64,000 nucleotides of DNA from Myotis daubentonii (GCF_963259705.1 NC_081841.1:88859063-88923062); one strand, 5' to 3'. Shown: positions 19,484 to 30,011, counted from the stretch's first letter. The notes: a model not told the origin generated them from the sequence alone. Numbers and translations: made by a program.

Positions 19484-20129
19484 TAGAGGCCTGGTGCACG
19501 GGTGAGGGCCAGCTGGTTTGCCCTGAAGGGTGTCCTGGATCAGGGTGGGGGTCCCCACTGGGGTGCCTGGCCAGCCTGGGTGAGGGGATGATGGCTGTTT
19601 GCAGCTGGTCACACAACCTTCAGGGTGGGGGTCCCCACTGGGGTGCCTGGCCAGTCTGGGTGAGGGGCTGAGGGCTGTTTTCAGGCTGGAGGGTGACTGA
19701 AGCTCCCAACCGCTCCTTTTTTTTCTTTTTTTTTTAATTCTGGGCCAGCTTTAGCTCTGAGGCTTGGCTCCAGCTCTTAGGCCTCTGCTGCTGAAAGCCG
19801 GTATCTGGTTTGTTTGGGTTTTATAATTGAAACACTGTTTCAACTCCAGCTCTGAGATCCCAGCTGGCTGAAAGCAGGGTTCTGGGGTTTTGTTTAGCTT
19901 CTATATTTGTAACAATGTTTCATACTGCAAGCTCAGAGGCCGGCAGAGGCAGGCGGGGAACGTTGGCTTCCTCCGTCACTAAAGCCAGCAAGCCTCATGT
20001 TTGCTTCAAGCTGCCTGGCTGCCGGTCACCATCTTGGCTAGCAGTTAATTTGCATATCGCCCTGATTAGCCAATGGGAAGGGTAGCAGAGGTACGGCTAA
20101 TTATCATGTTTCTCTTTTATTAGATAGGA
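19484..20129 (-). mobile_element. HeliBat Helitron (same subfamily as 20591-21090)
   Basis: GAGGCCTGGTGCACGGGTGA marks a 3' end that lacks one hairpin arm. The 5' end is TCCTATCTAATAAAAGAG in reverse complement at about 20112-20129. The body has a direct repeat of GGGTGGGGGTCCCCACTGGG (about 19545 and 19624) and a second, diverged repeat of about 90 bp around GGTTTTATAATTGAAACA. Confidence 0.88.
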
Positions 20130-20590
20130 CTAGAGGCCCAGTGCACAAAAATTTGTGCACTCAGGTGGGTCCCTCAGCCCGGCCTATGCCCTCTTGCAGT
20201 CTGAGACCTCTTTGAGGATGTCCACCTGCTGGCTTAGGCTCGCTCCCTGGGGGATTGGGCCCAAACTGGCAGTAAGGCATACCTCTAGCAGCCCTGCAGC
20301 CCTTGGGGGATGTCCACTTGCCAGCTGGAAGCTGGCCTAAGCTGCAGTCGGACATCCTTAGTGCTGCTGAGGAGGCAGGAGAGGCTCCCACCACCAATGC
20401 TGTACTGGCATCAGTCAGCCTGGCTTGTGGCTGAGCAGAGCTCCCCCTGTGGTAGCACACTGACCACCAGGGGGCAGCTCCTGCATTAAGTGTCTGCCCC
20501 CTGGTGGTCAGTGTGTGTCACAGTGACCAGTCATTCCCAGTCGTTCTGCTCTTAGGGTCAGTTTGCATAGTACCCTTTTATTATATAGGA
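20130..20590 (-). mobile_element. HeliBat Helitron
   Basis: The 3' end is CTAGAGGCCCAGTGCACAAA with its hairpin; the 5' end is TCCTATATAATAAAAGGG in reverse complement. It contains the widely shared segment CCACCAGGGGGCAGCTCCTG. Confidence 0.92.
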
Positions 20591-21090
20591 TAGAGGCCTG
20601 GTGCACAGGTGGGGGCCAGCTGGTTTGCCCTGAAGGGTGTCCCGGATCAGGGTGGGGGTCCTCCTGGGGTGCCTTGTCAGTCTGGGGGAGGGGTTGATGG
20701 GTGTTTGTAGGCTGGTCACACCCCCTTCAGGGTGGGGGTCCCCACTGGGGTGCCTAGCCAGTCTAGGTCATGGGCTGAGGGCCGTTTTCAGGTGACGGAA
20801 GCTCCCAGCCTCTCCTTTTTTTTTTTTTTTTTGATTCTGGGGTTTATTTACCTTCTATAATTGAAACTTTGTTGCTTTGAGAGGAGCTTAGAGTTGCTGC
20901 GGCAGGCGAGAAGCTTGGCTTCCTCCCTCATTGGGGCAACCAAGCCTCCTGCTTGCTCCAGCTCCGTGGCTGCCGGCCGCCATCTTCTTTGGGTTAATTT
21001 GCATATTGTTGCTCTGATTGGCTGGTGGGCGTGGCTTAAGTCATAGCGAAGGCATGGTCAATTTGCATGTTTGTCTTTTATTAGTATAGA
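20591..21090 (-). mobile_element. HeliBat Helitron
   Basis: TAGAGGCCTGGTGCACAGGT is the 3' end, again without a full hairpin; the 5' end at about 21075-21090 is TCTATACTAATAAAAGAC in reverse complement. It matches the 19484-20129 copy, including the GGGCCAGCTGGTTTGCCCTG region, with deletions. Confidence 0.88.
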
Positions 21091-21374
21091 CTAGTAGTCC
21101 TGTGCACGAATTCATGCGCCATTAGCATGCTGCCTCTCTCCTGTAGCTCCCCCCACCCCTCCCGCCTCCCCGTCCCCCCTCATAGCTTGTTGCCCTGACC
21201 GCTCCTGTAGCTCCCTGCCTCCTGCTTGCTTGATGCCCTGCCCTTTCCTGTAGCTCTCTGCTGCCTGCTTGTTGCTCGCTGCTCCACCATCCTGCTGATC
21301 TCGTCATGATGCTGTTGGTCATTACACTCCATGGCATAAAGACCATTTGTATATTACATCTTTATTATATAGGA
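21091..21374 (-). mobile_element. HeliBat Helitron (short, different body)
   Basis: CTAGTAGTCCTGTGCACGAA and TTCATGCGCC form the 3' end. The 5' end is TCCTATATAATAAAGATG in reverse complement. The body is CT-rich with a repeated CTCCTGTAGCTCCC unit. A (TA)n run at 21375-21400 follows. Confidence 0.85.
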
Positions 21375-21400
21375 TATATATATATATATATATATATATA

Positions 21401-22010
21401 TCTTCTATATAATAAAGAGGTGATATGCAAATCACTCCATCACACAATCACAAGATGGCTGCACTCACAGCAGAGGCGGGGTTTCTGTAATGAGCCATGA
21501 CGAGAGATCAGCAAGGACCTGAGGCTGCATGGTACCAGTCCGGGGCCGGGAACCTGAGGCCACTCCCCCCCACCCTGGTGCTGGGCCGGGGGACCTGAGG
21601 GAGTGCCGGGGGACCTGAGGCTGCCTCCCCCACCTGGCAGGGCTTGTCAGGGACCCTGAGTCTGCGCCCCCCACCCAGCAGGGCTTGACAGGGGACCTGA
21701 GGGTGTGCCCTCTCCTGGGAGGGCTTGATGGGGGTGAAGACAGCCGGGTCTGGATCTCACCCATTGGGGGTGGGGCCAACCGGGTCTGGGTTTTGTGTGA
21801 TTTTGAGATGCACAGGGGTGGGCGGGGAATTGACTCTGAGTCCCAGAGCAAGCCCCAGACTCAGACAGGAGGAAATTTTCATATATATTTTACTAATTTT
21901 CTTTCACTCTGACACTTCTATTATAGAGAAAGGACAAATAGCAACATTAAAATATTTCCTCTAATTAATTCCCCTTTAATGTGCATGAATTTTGTGCACT
22001 GGGCCACCAG
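21401..22010 (+). mobile_element. HeliBat Helitron, plus strand, sister of the 17709-18428 copy
   Basis: It starts TCTTCTATATAATAAAGAGG and ends with hairpin GTGCATGAATTTTGTGCAC and CCAG in place of CTAG at about 22007-22010. It carries the same AT-rich block next to the terminus (21880-21985) and the same GACCTGAGG repeats as the copy at 17709-18428, in inverted orientation. Open frames of 75-128 codons across it are incidental. Confidence 0.88.
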
Positions 22011-23779
22011 TGTGTGTGTGTGTATATATATATCTCCCTTTTCTTAGTTTGGGCCTTTGTGCTCCCAAACCACCAAAGATCTATAAGGGAGAACTTAGAG
22101 ACATTCTTCTTGGTAGTGTTATTATTTAATGAATCACAGCTGATTTCATTGACTAAAGTGTCTCAGAAGAAAGATTTATAACGTGTCCAGGGTTCAATAA
22201 TTGCTGAGTCAGTACATCTTTATATAACAGGAAAATAAGAAAAACTGCAATAAGCATGTTGAACAAGGTTTTAATTAAAAACAGCTCTTCAGCTGGCAGC
22301 AGACTCTGTCCCAACTGTATTCTCCAGAATGTTTTAAAGTAATCTCTACTTTTAGTTATTAAAAAGGCAGTATATTCTCCTGACATATGAATAAGAATCA
22401 TTTTCAGCTAATGTAATCAATTGAATAACAAACTTATTTACATGTTTTAGCCAGCCAGCAATGGGTGTGTATGGAATTAGAAGTCCACCGCTATATCCCT
22501 AGTGTATGACCTCAACTTTGGAGAAGATAATAGAATTGGCTTATGTAAGAGATTAGTTCCTGATGTTTATGGACTTAAAATCCATGAAATGTGCTGTTTG
22601 CTGGAAAAACAGAAATGGGGATTTGTTCTTGTAGTTAATTCCTCATTTACATCTACACGTGCCATATTTTTAAATATGTCCTCAAGTATAACTCTATTAG
22701 TAGTTATTTTACAACTTTCATCTCACTGTTGTCTTCTAACATTTTTTCTCATCCTCTCTTATTCCAATTTATAGCAATCTGACGTTATAAAGGGCTAATC
22801 AAAAAAACCTACCACTTTTTCAATTTTCAAAAGAGAGCCTTACACGTGAGGTTTTTATAAGCCATGTTAAATGTCTTCGGTTCTTCAGTGACTTTGATAA
22901 ATTGCTTTAAAGGAGTTTTGTTATAAAGGAACAAACCCCAAGGGTATATAGTTCTCTTATTGCCTCATCTCCTTCTTTTTCACATGATGGCCCCGGGACT
23001 CTGAGAACATCTGGGAGAGCTCTGGTTACAAACCCTGAACTGTTTTGAGCACAGAGCAGTTTGTAATTCTGATTTTCTTTCATGCCAAATCTTTTGTTGT
23101 GCTCTTATTCCTTCTTCAAATCTTTTCAGATAGGTGACATTTTTCAAGGCCTCTTTTCAATGGGTTAAGTAAACTTGAGCTCCATGCAGTTAGGTTTTCT
23201 AAGGGAAATCTGTTATAACAGTTTTCACTGCATCTCAATTGCTATCATATAGGGTGAGTCAATTCATCATAGAGACTGGGTTATACTACAGGGATCTTGG
23301 GTGGGGAGGGGGGCGGGGAGGTGTTGCTAAGGCAATTTCTTCATTTCAGTATTGTAGTTTCTATAAGAATTGGTTCATACACTTTTTAGGAACTTTTACT
23401 CAAAATGTCAACTTGAAATTTATTGAAGTTAGAGACTGGATTATGCATTTTTCCTGTGTGGACCCTCCAGTGTCTAACACAGACTGGAACACAGAGTTCA
23501 ATAACTTTCTTGAATTGAATTTATACACAATTAGGCAGACAGGTTAATTGATGTATATGTATTTGTATTCTTAGATTATGGATCCTACTCCCATTTTTCA
23601 GCTATTTAGTAAAATTTAGAGCAACAAAATTAAAGATAGGCATAATTTTTGCAAATCTGTTTTTGTCTGTTATATGTATATGATATAAAGGTAAAATTGT
23701 CATTATCAACTTGATACATTGTAGCTTTGCACTGAATGATATTATAAACATAGATATCACTTATTTAGCTTTGTTGTAT
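22011..23779. other. Unassigned DNA
   Basis: A short GT/TA run at 22009-22033 borders the Helitron. The rest is unremarkable AT-rich sequence. I see no gene, and the frames at 22153-22774 and 23239-23547 have no recognisable protein motif. Confidence 0.4.
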
Positions 23780-23965
23780 GAGCCTAGGATTTTACAACCA
23801 TTATTTAAAAACCTCAAAACAAGCTATGAGTCGAGGTATTATTATTCTATTATATAAAAAAGTAATTAAAAAAAAAACAGAATTTAAATAAGTCTCCCAA
23901 AACTCCATGGCTGAGATTTGAATTCAAATACACCTGATCCAAAACCTGGATTCTTAACCATTATT
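23780..23965 (-). mobile_element. MIR SINE fragment
   Basis: The pattern AACCTCAAAACAAGCTATGA, GGTATTATTATTCTATTATA, AATAAGTCTCCCAAAACTCC and GCTGAGATTTGAATTCAAAT follows the reverse-complement MIR with moderate divergence. Confidence 0.6.
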
Positions 23966-24002
23966 AAAGGAACTAGCAGTCGATTGAGAACAAAATCAAA
24001 TT

Positions 24003-24075
24003 TTATACTAAGCTCTGCGTTACCTTGGGAAAGTGATTAAAAACCTTTGACATTTTTCTCATTTTGAAAATAAAA
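24003..24075 (+). mobile_element. MIR SINE fragment (weak)
   Basis: GCGTTACCTTGGGAAAGTGA followed by TTTTTCTCATTTTGAAAATA retains the core of MIR. Confidence 0.45.
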
Positions 24076-24412
24076 CTGAATAAATATTTTGTAGTTAATA
24101 TATAAGCATTTTGTAATTTTGAATGTAATGATTCAAAATGTTAATGTTGGTCACTGTTATTTATTTCCTACCAATGGCAGTATAATCATAACCAGGGCAA
24201 TGAGGCAGCAGCCATCCCTGAGCACTCTCACTTGTGAATGCAGAAGAAATGAGTGACTGCTGAGTTAAGTCACTTTTGACTATTCAGGAAATACAAGAAA
24301 ATAAAATAGAGGGGACGCAAGAATGCATCCAATTAAAAGCTCTGATTTTACAAATAAGAAAAATGTTGTCTAAAGTATTTATGACTTGCCTCAGTTACAT
24401 AGTTATTATATT

Positions 24413-24675
24413 AATAGAGGCCCGGTGCTCAAATTCATGCACAGGTGGGGTCTCTCAGCCTGGCTGGTGATCAGGGCTGATTGGGGCTGATGGTGGCCGG
24501 CCAGCCAGGGAGGGACCGCAGGCTCCAGGGCATGTCCTGCCCTCTTGCCCAGTCCCACTCAACCAGACCCCAGCAACAAGATAACCTACCGGTCGGAGTG
24601 TCTGCCCCAACTCTCACATCGATTTTTCTCTCTCCCTCTCCCTTTCTCTATCTCTAAAAATCAATAAGAATATGT
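24413..24675 (-). mobile_element. Helitron 3' end joined to Ves-like tail
   Basis: From the left, GAGGCCCGGTGCTCAAATTC and ATGCACAGGTGGGG are a degenerate Helitron 3' terminus in minus orientation. From about 24600 the sequence instead reads as the 3' part of a plus-strand Ves SINE (CATCGATTTTTCTCTCTCCC, then CTAAAAATCAATAAGAATAT). Neither the Helitron 5' end nor the SINE head is present. Confidence 0.7.
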
Positions 24676-24904
24676 TTTATAAAAAGAATCACTCACCTTA
24701 ATTTCTGAAAGGTATACCCCCAACTCTTAATCAAATCTGATAAAATTATTTTTAATTTTGGTTGTTATCCCTTCATTTAGAGGCACATTTTGAAGCCAAA
24801 ATTAGGCCAAAACTAGAGATAAAATACCATAAAATTTGAAATTACATTTTATTTCTTTTCTGTTATTTCATTGTTTCTGGTTAGGTCAAAATGCCTTAAA
24901 AAGG

Positions 24905-25130
24905 CATGGCAGCCCTGTCTGGTGTGGCTCAGTTGGTTGGAGTGTCACCCCATATACTAAAAGGTTGTGTGTTCAATTCCCGGTCAGGACACATACCTAC
25001 ATTGCAGTTCAATCCCGGGTCAGGACACCTATGGAAGGCAACCGATTGATGTTCTCTTGCACATTGATGTTGCTTTCTCTCTCTCCTTTCCCCTCTAAAA
25101 TCAATAAGCATATACTCAGGTGAGGATTTT
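24905..25130 (+). mobile_element. Ves SINE
   Basis: GCCCTGTCTGGTGTGGCTCA is the head, followed by two B-box-like GTTCAATTCCCGG and GTTCAATCCCGGG segments, a CT-rich segment, and TCAATAAGCATATACTCAGG at the 3' end. It belongs to the subfamily ending CTCAGGTGAGGAT. I did not find a clear duplication. Confidence 0.9.
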
Positions 25131-25354
25131 AAAAAAAGGAGAAATTGTCAGGGAAACAGACAGTTGATAATTATATTAGGCATTTCTCTTCATAGTTGAC
25201 ATAAATCAAGTTTATAATTATGCCTGGGACAGAATTTATGCAGTTATGTCAACTGAGGATGAAGGCACTTAATCCTAATTAAATTAAACTGATTTTTAAG
25301 ACTCAGAGCATATTTATTCATGGATAGTCTTTAGTCCTAATCCACTGTGTTAAG

Positions 25355-25990
25355 TGGCCATCATCAATAAGACAAGAAATAACAAGTGTTGGAGAGGCTG
25401 TGGTGAAATGTTGGGAATGTAAGTTGGTACAGCCTCTATGGAAAACAGCATGGTGGTTCCTCAAGAACTTAAGAACAGAGCTACCATGTGACCCAGCAAT
25501 CCCTCTTCTAGGTTTCTACCCAAAACATTTAAAAACACATACATGTAAAGATATATGTACCCCTATGTGCATTGCAGTATTAGTCACAATAGCCAAGACA
25601 TAGAATCAACCTAAGTGTCCTTTGACATCCATGTGGTACTCAGCCATAAAAAAGATGAACCATTTCCATTTGTGCATCATGGATGGATCTTGTTAACATC
25701 ATGCTAAGTGGAATAAGTCAGACTAAAAAGAACATATGATTTATTGGCATATACAACAAAAACAGCAAACAAGCTCTTTGACACAGACAACAGTATAGTG
25801 GTTACCAGAAGGAAATGGGGATGGGAGAGGGTGAGGATGGCAAAGGAGGGTGAAATATATGCTGACAGAAGAAAACTAGACTTTGGGGAGTGAGCACACA
25901 ATGGAATTTTACAGATGATGCATTATAAATTGTGCACCTGAAACTTATATTGTGTAATTAACCAATGTCACCGCAATAAATTTAAGTTGA
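25355..25990 (+). mobile_element. L1 LINE ORF2 end and 3' UTR
   Basis: GTGTTGGAGAGGCTGTGGTG, ATGTGACCCAGCAATCCCTC and CATGCTAAGTGGAATAAGTC are conserved L1 ORF2/3' UTR landmarks in plus orientation. The copy ends in GTGCACCTGAAACTTATATT and CAATAAATTTAA. Its partial frame at 25400-25603 is the ORF2 C-terminal region, interrupted by stops. The next element begins directly after it. Confidence 0.85.
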
Positions 25991-25999
25991 ATTGGAATC

Positions 26000-26235
26000 A
26001 CCTAGAGCAGTGGTTCTCAACCTTGGCTGCACATTAGGATCACCTGGGAATCTTTTTAAAATCCTGATTTCTGGGCCTCATCCTCTGGAAATTCTGTTTC
26101 TTTGTTACTAATGTTGTGGCCCCACGCCATAACAAAGAAACAGAATTTCCGGAGGATGAGGCCCAGAAATCAGGATTTTAAAGATTCCCAGGTGACTCTA
26201 ATGTGCAGCCAAGGTTGAGAACCATTGACCTAGAG
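26000..26235. mobile_element. Palindromic hAT element (MER3-like ends)
   Basis: The element at 26008-26227 starts CAGTGGTTCTCAACCTTGGC and ends GCCAAGGTTGAGAACCATTG. ACCTAGAG flanks it at 26000-26007 and 26228-26235. The two halves are near-identical inverted copies over about 100 bp each, meeting at about 26118. The terminal region resembles MER3, a hAT-Charlie element. Confidence 0.85.
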
Positions 26236-26394
26236 CCATGGTCAGCAAACCAAGGCTGTGAGCCACATGTGACTCTTTGGCCCCGTGAGTGTGGACACGG
26301 AGTTTCAATCGCACTGTACGTGAGCGCCTGCACGTGGTATTTTGTGGAAGAGCCACACTCAAGGGACTGCAGTTTGCCGACCACTGACCTAGAG
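26236..26394. mobile_element. Second hAT element using the same 8-bp target
   Basis: The 151-bp element at 26236-26386 has ends CCATGGTCAGCAAACCAAGG and GCAGTTTGCCGACCACTG and an internal AGCCACATGTGACTCTTTGG. Its flanks are ACCTAGAG at 26228-26235 and 26387-26394, the same octamer that flanks the neighbouring element. Confidence 0.8.
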
Positions 26395-26545
26395 GGTTCG
26401 TTAAAACACAGGTTTCTCAGTCCCATCTCCAGAATCCTTAAGCTGGGGTTGGTCCCAAGACTTTGCATTGCCAACAAGTTCCAGGGCAATGCTGATGCTG
26501 CCGCTCCAAGGACCACACTGGAAGGACAACCAATATGATTCATGG

Positions 26546-27150
26546 ATTTCCATTTATAAATGGGAAAACTGAGTCTGAGAGAGGTAAAAACTTGTCAAAA
26601 TGTGTATACTTCTGTGGAGAGCAGCTACAGCGTTTGGACAGGTTCAAGCCTGGGACTAATGAGAGGGCACGAACCTCTCGTGGCAAAGCCACCTGCAAGT
26701 CCCAGGTTGGAGGGCGAAGCCCTCCCAGCACAATAATAGCCAAAGGCTATGGTTGTCAGCTTGACGTTATGGTCCGGTCCTGTGGTCCCATGTGGCTCAG
26801 TGATATAAGCTGTGGGAGGTGCAGCAAGTAAACAAAGCTTGATCAGGTGCATGTAATTGAGGAGATTCAAAACCCAGGAGAAATTGTAACCACGCCCTTA
26901 CTTTGCCTCGTGGAATCTGGCTATAAAATAAAGACTCGGATTGCAGGCTGTGGCACTGTGGCTAGTTCTTCATCAGAGAGGACAGCATCCCACCCAGACC
27001 CAGCTTTCTTCTCTTGTCTGTCTTTTCTCAATCCTTCACCGCACCCTCTCAGGTTCACCCATGGCAGTGCTGACTCGGCACATGCTTCATTAGTGGCAAA
27101 ACAAGAATTAAGATCCAAGTTCTCTGGTCATAGTGAGTTTTCTTTTACTT
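26546..27150 (-). mobile_element. MIR SINE split by a solo LTR
   Basis: CCATTTATAAATGGGAAAAC plus TGAGTCTGAGAGAGGTAAAA before the LTR, and ATTAGTGGCAAAACAAGAAT plus TAAGATCCAAGTTCTCTGG after it, are adjacent parts of a reverse-complement MIR. Confidence 0.7.
26607..27088 (+). mobile_element. Solo LTR with 6-bp target duplication
   Basis: The 470-bp LTR at 26613-27082 starts TGTGGAGAGCAGC and ends CTGACTCGGCACA. TACTTC (26607-26612) and TGCTTC (27083-27088) form a 6-bp duplication with one change, and the MIR resumes exactly after it. A TATA-like GCTATAAAATAAAGAC lies at about 26920-26935, with an AATAAA in it that may act as polyA signal. A 6-bp duplication and TGTG...CACA ends suggest a class II (beta-type) retrovirus. 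Frames of 60-110 codons across it are not retroviral genes. Confidence 0.75.
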
Positions 27151-27194
27151 CCTGCATGCTTCTTTGGAGTAAGACATGAAAGGAGGAGGAAGAT

Positions 27195-27420
27195 TTCTAA
27201 AGATTGAAATTAAGAAGAGCTCTAAACCACACCTAAAGAGCAGGGGCCCCAGTTAAGATACAAAAAGTAATTCAGTTTGGCTAAAGGGCGGAGTGCTTCA
27301 GGGAGTTGGCTGTGAGCTATGACGGAATGGTCACTTAAGCAATTACATGTTGAGTGGACTCGGGGGAGAAAACCAGCTGACAGCTAGGATGTTGTAAAAT
27401 TCACTTGTGAGTCAAGAAAG
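27195..27420 (-). mobile_element. Decayed ERVL-like internal fragment (copy A)
   Basis: AAAGGGCGGAGTGC, GAGCTATGACGGAAT and TTGAGTGGACTCGGGGGAG align in order with the fragment at 28850-29035. On its own the piece is too decayed to show a protein motif; the assignment follows from that alignment. Confidence 0.4.
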
Positions 27421-27741
27421 GTCATAACTAGCATCAAGGGAGTAACAGTGAAGTAACAAATTGTTTTACTTGTGGTTAGAAAATTAATCAGTTATCTTCC
27501 TTTAAACTAAAAAGGATCCCTGATAATAAATACAGAATAACAAGCTGAACTTCCTGATCTTAGAAGGACATGAGTAGAAAGGAAAAAATATATATATTTT
27601 CAATTGTATTTTAAATACCAGGATTGACTCTTTAATGTTTCATGAGAAATAAACTTAGGATATTCAGTATTACAATGAGTAGGAAAGATCAATAATGTGA
27701 AAAGAAACATTAATTTCCTAAACTGGGCCATAATCTTTTTA

Positions 27742-27955
27742 TTAATAACTCAATTGAATCTCAGAGGAAAGGCAGAGGTGGGTAGGTGGGCTGGAAAAAA
27801 AAATCAACCGAAAAACTTGTAGGCATATATGGACACAGACAATAGGTGATGAAGGCCTGGGGTGGGAGGGCGGGGATGGGCTAGAAGAAGTCAATGGGGG
27901 AACAAAATGGGACATGTGTAATACTTTCAACAATAAAGATTTTTTTTTAATAACT
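27742..27955 (+). mobile_element. Very short L1 3' end insertion
   Basis: The body at 27751-27946 is L1 3' UTR only (GAATCTCAGAGGAAAGGCAG, a GGTGGGAGGGCGGGG purine tract, TAATACTTTCAACAATAAAG). TTAATAACT is duplicated at 27742-27750 and 27947-27955. This is an extremely 5'-truncated but genuine insertion. Confidence 0.85.
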
Positions 27956-28469
27956 AAAAATAAATAGAAATTATACTCATGTCTTCTGGTTCCTGATATT
28001 CACTTTAACAAATTACCAGAAAAAAATAAGAAAATGTAATTACTTCTCAGTTTAGAGATTGAAATATATTCTGTTTAAGAGATTGAATATTTTAAACTCT
28101 GAGGCAGTTTTTAGTTAATATATTCTTCAAGGTTATACTTTGGCTAAAACTACATGAAGGGTTTTATTTGAGGGGAAATTAAAGGAGGATTTTGCTCAAG
28201 AACTTAATTTTCTAAATCTGACTTTTATTATTATTTTTTTTCTTATCTACAGGAGGTCAACACAAAATTTCAGAATTAAACTCATCTGGAATTATTTTCT
28301 ACAGAAAGACTAAACACTAAAGGACTTACTGCATAGCTAAAAATGTTTTTACTTACGGGGCTTTAAATTTATGCCAATGGGGTGATATCTTGATATTCTA
28401 ACCCATTATTTTGAAAGCAATCAGGAGTCAGGGGAAATCATGAGGTTGTAATAAATATCTTTCACATTC

Positions 28470-29330
28470 CTTGAATTCATGGATTATTTTCAACTCTTCT
28501 GAAGAATCAGCAAAATTAGGGCAATTTCCACTTACTGTGCCTTTAGCCATCCATCCCAGTGCTCTCTCAGGCCATTTGCTTCTACATACTGTGGTATATG
28601 ATGCAATTCATACAATGTGGATCCCATCGTCACTCCTACATCTTTTTGCTGTGCAGTGGGCCCCTTGGTCAAACACTATTATGTGTGAGATTCCCTGTTT
28701 ATATGTCAGGCTCTACATGCGCCCCTGAGTAGTCATGCTGTTTGAGGTTCCGTGGAGAGAAAAAGCAAACCTATATCTGGAATATGTATATATTTCTGTG
28801 AAGACAAGCACTGGTCCTTCTAGAATAAAGGGAGCCCAAAGTAGATGACTTGCCATCAGTGGCCAAGAAGAGCTTCTTCCATCTAAGGTGCAGGGCTCCT
28901 GGTGAAGGTGAAGAAAGTAGTTCAGTAGATAAAGGGTAGAGTGCATTGGCTAAGGGTGGGAGTAGGCCAGCAGCTATGGCAGAATTGATGACTTTAGCCA
29001 TTGTATATTGAGTGAACTTGGGGGAGCTGGAAGGAAAGTGAACCCACATGTCCTATTAAAAGCTGGGCTTTATCAGACACTGCCATTTATTACCTAGTGG
29101 TATATCCCTTGTCTCATGGGGTGCCACAGTAATGATTCTGGTTTCCAGGTATCACTTCCACTCAGCCCCAATACCCAATAGTCTTTGATATGTCTGGATA
29201 TTATCTTTAATCCAATGTATAAACAGCTGAGTAAATGGTAATATTTCCCTTTTCAGATAAATAAGAAATTAAAAGCATACATCACAAAAATCTCAAAACT
29301 ATCCTGCTAGAAATGGAATCAAAATTCATG
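28470..29330 (-). pseudogene. ERVL-like pol (integrase region) fossil
   Basis: Translated on the minus strand, the stretch at about 28640-28800 resembles the core of an ERVL (class III) integrase. It shows an aromatic/Ser/Arg-rich segment after a TYS motif and then FDQG with His a few residues later, where the Asp of DQG would be a catalytic DDE residue. Stops and frame changes separate these pieces, and nothing functional remains. The upstream part (28840-29330) is less certain. No LTR of this family was found in the window. This is recognised from the pattern only. Confidence 0.5.
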
Positions 29331-30011
29331 TTACATATGCCATTTATCTTAGTGATTTATTCATTCTTACAACACTGAGAACCTATTTTGGGACAGACTC
29401 TGCTAGATGCTTGGAATCATATAGAAAAGAGTTCCAATAAAAGGCTAAAAGCTTCTGAAATTTGCCAAATTTCTCATTTGATAGAGCATATAAAATTAAG
29501 AAACTACTTTTAAAGGTAGTTGATAATTTAAAAGGATATAAACATTTTATTTATGTTGTTAGTTTACATTTTTTTAAGGAATTTTAAGCTGTCCCTTATG
29601 CAAAAAGTTGAGACAAATTCATTTAAATAGATGGATTGAAATAATGTGGACACTGACTGTGGCTATGGCACCACACAACTACAGGAGGAACCATTCACAG
29701 GGACTATGATGTGACTGACACCCTCTATAGCATGTGGCACAAAGGCCCTGCGATTCTGCTACCTGCAGTGATGGTGTGGGCAGAGCCCTTCATGCAGGAA
29801 CTAGTAGGAACATTTTGCCTTATTCTCACATTTGGAAACCTTGAATTTAGAATATTGATAAATGCAAATGAAGTTATAAATTCCATTATTAAAATTTTTA
29901 TACAATATATAGTTTTAATTTGGTATATATAAATATTTAAAATATATAATGAATTTTAAAACATTGCTACTTTGTTCCTTAGCAAATAGGCATTAAAAAG
30001 CAAACAAGCAA
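29331..30011. other. Unassigned DNA with a possible L2 fragment
   Basis: GTGATTTATTCATTCTTACA through GACTCTGCTAGATGCTTGGA (29345-29425) resembles a reverse-complement L2 3' end. The GC-richer segment 29640-29830 stands out from the AT-rich surroundings, but I do not recognise it and it has stops in every frame. Confidence 0.35.

Larger units (their letters stand above)
25990..26545 (-). mobile_element. MER5A-like hAT remnant hosting two other hAT elements
   Basis: GGAATCACCTAGAG at the left and GGGTTCGTTAAAACACAGGT through GATGCTGATGCTGCCGCTCC and GGACCACACTGG at the right together read as a MER5A-type element in reverse orientation. The two parts are separated by 26008-26386. MER5A is an old eutherian hAT-Charlie fossil. 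Confidence 0.75.

Noticed and set aside
18711..19486. Long plus-strand frames of 205 and 208 codons as possible genes
   Set aside because: They are read-outs of a 48-bp DNA repeat within a Helitron, open in more than one frame at once, with no start context or domain.
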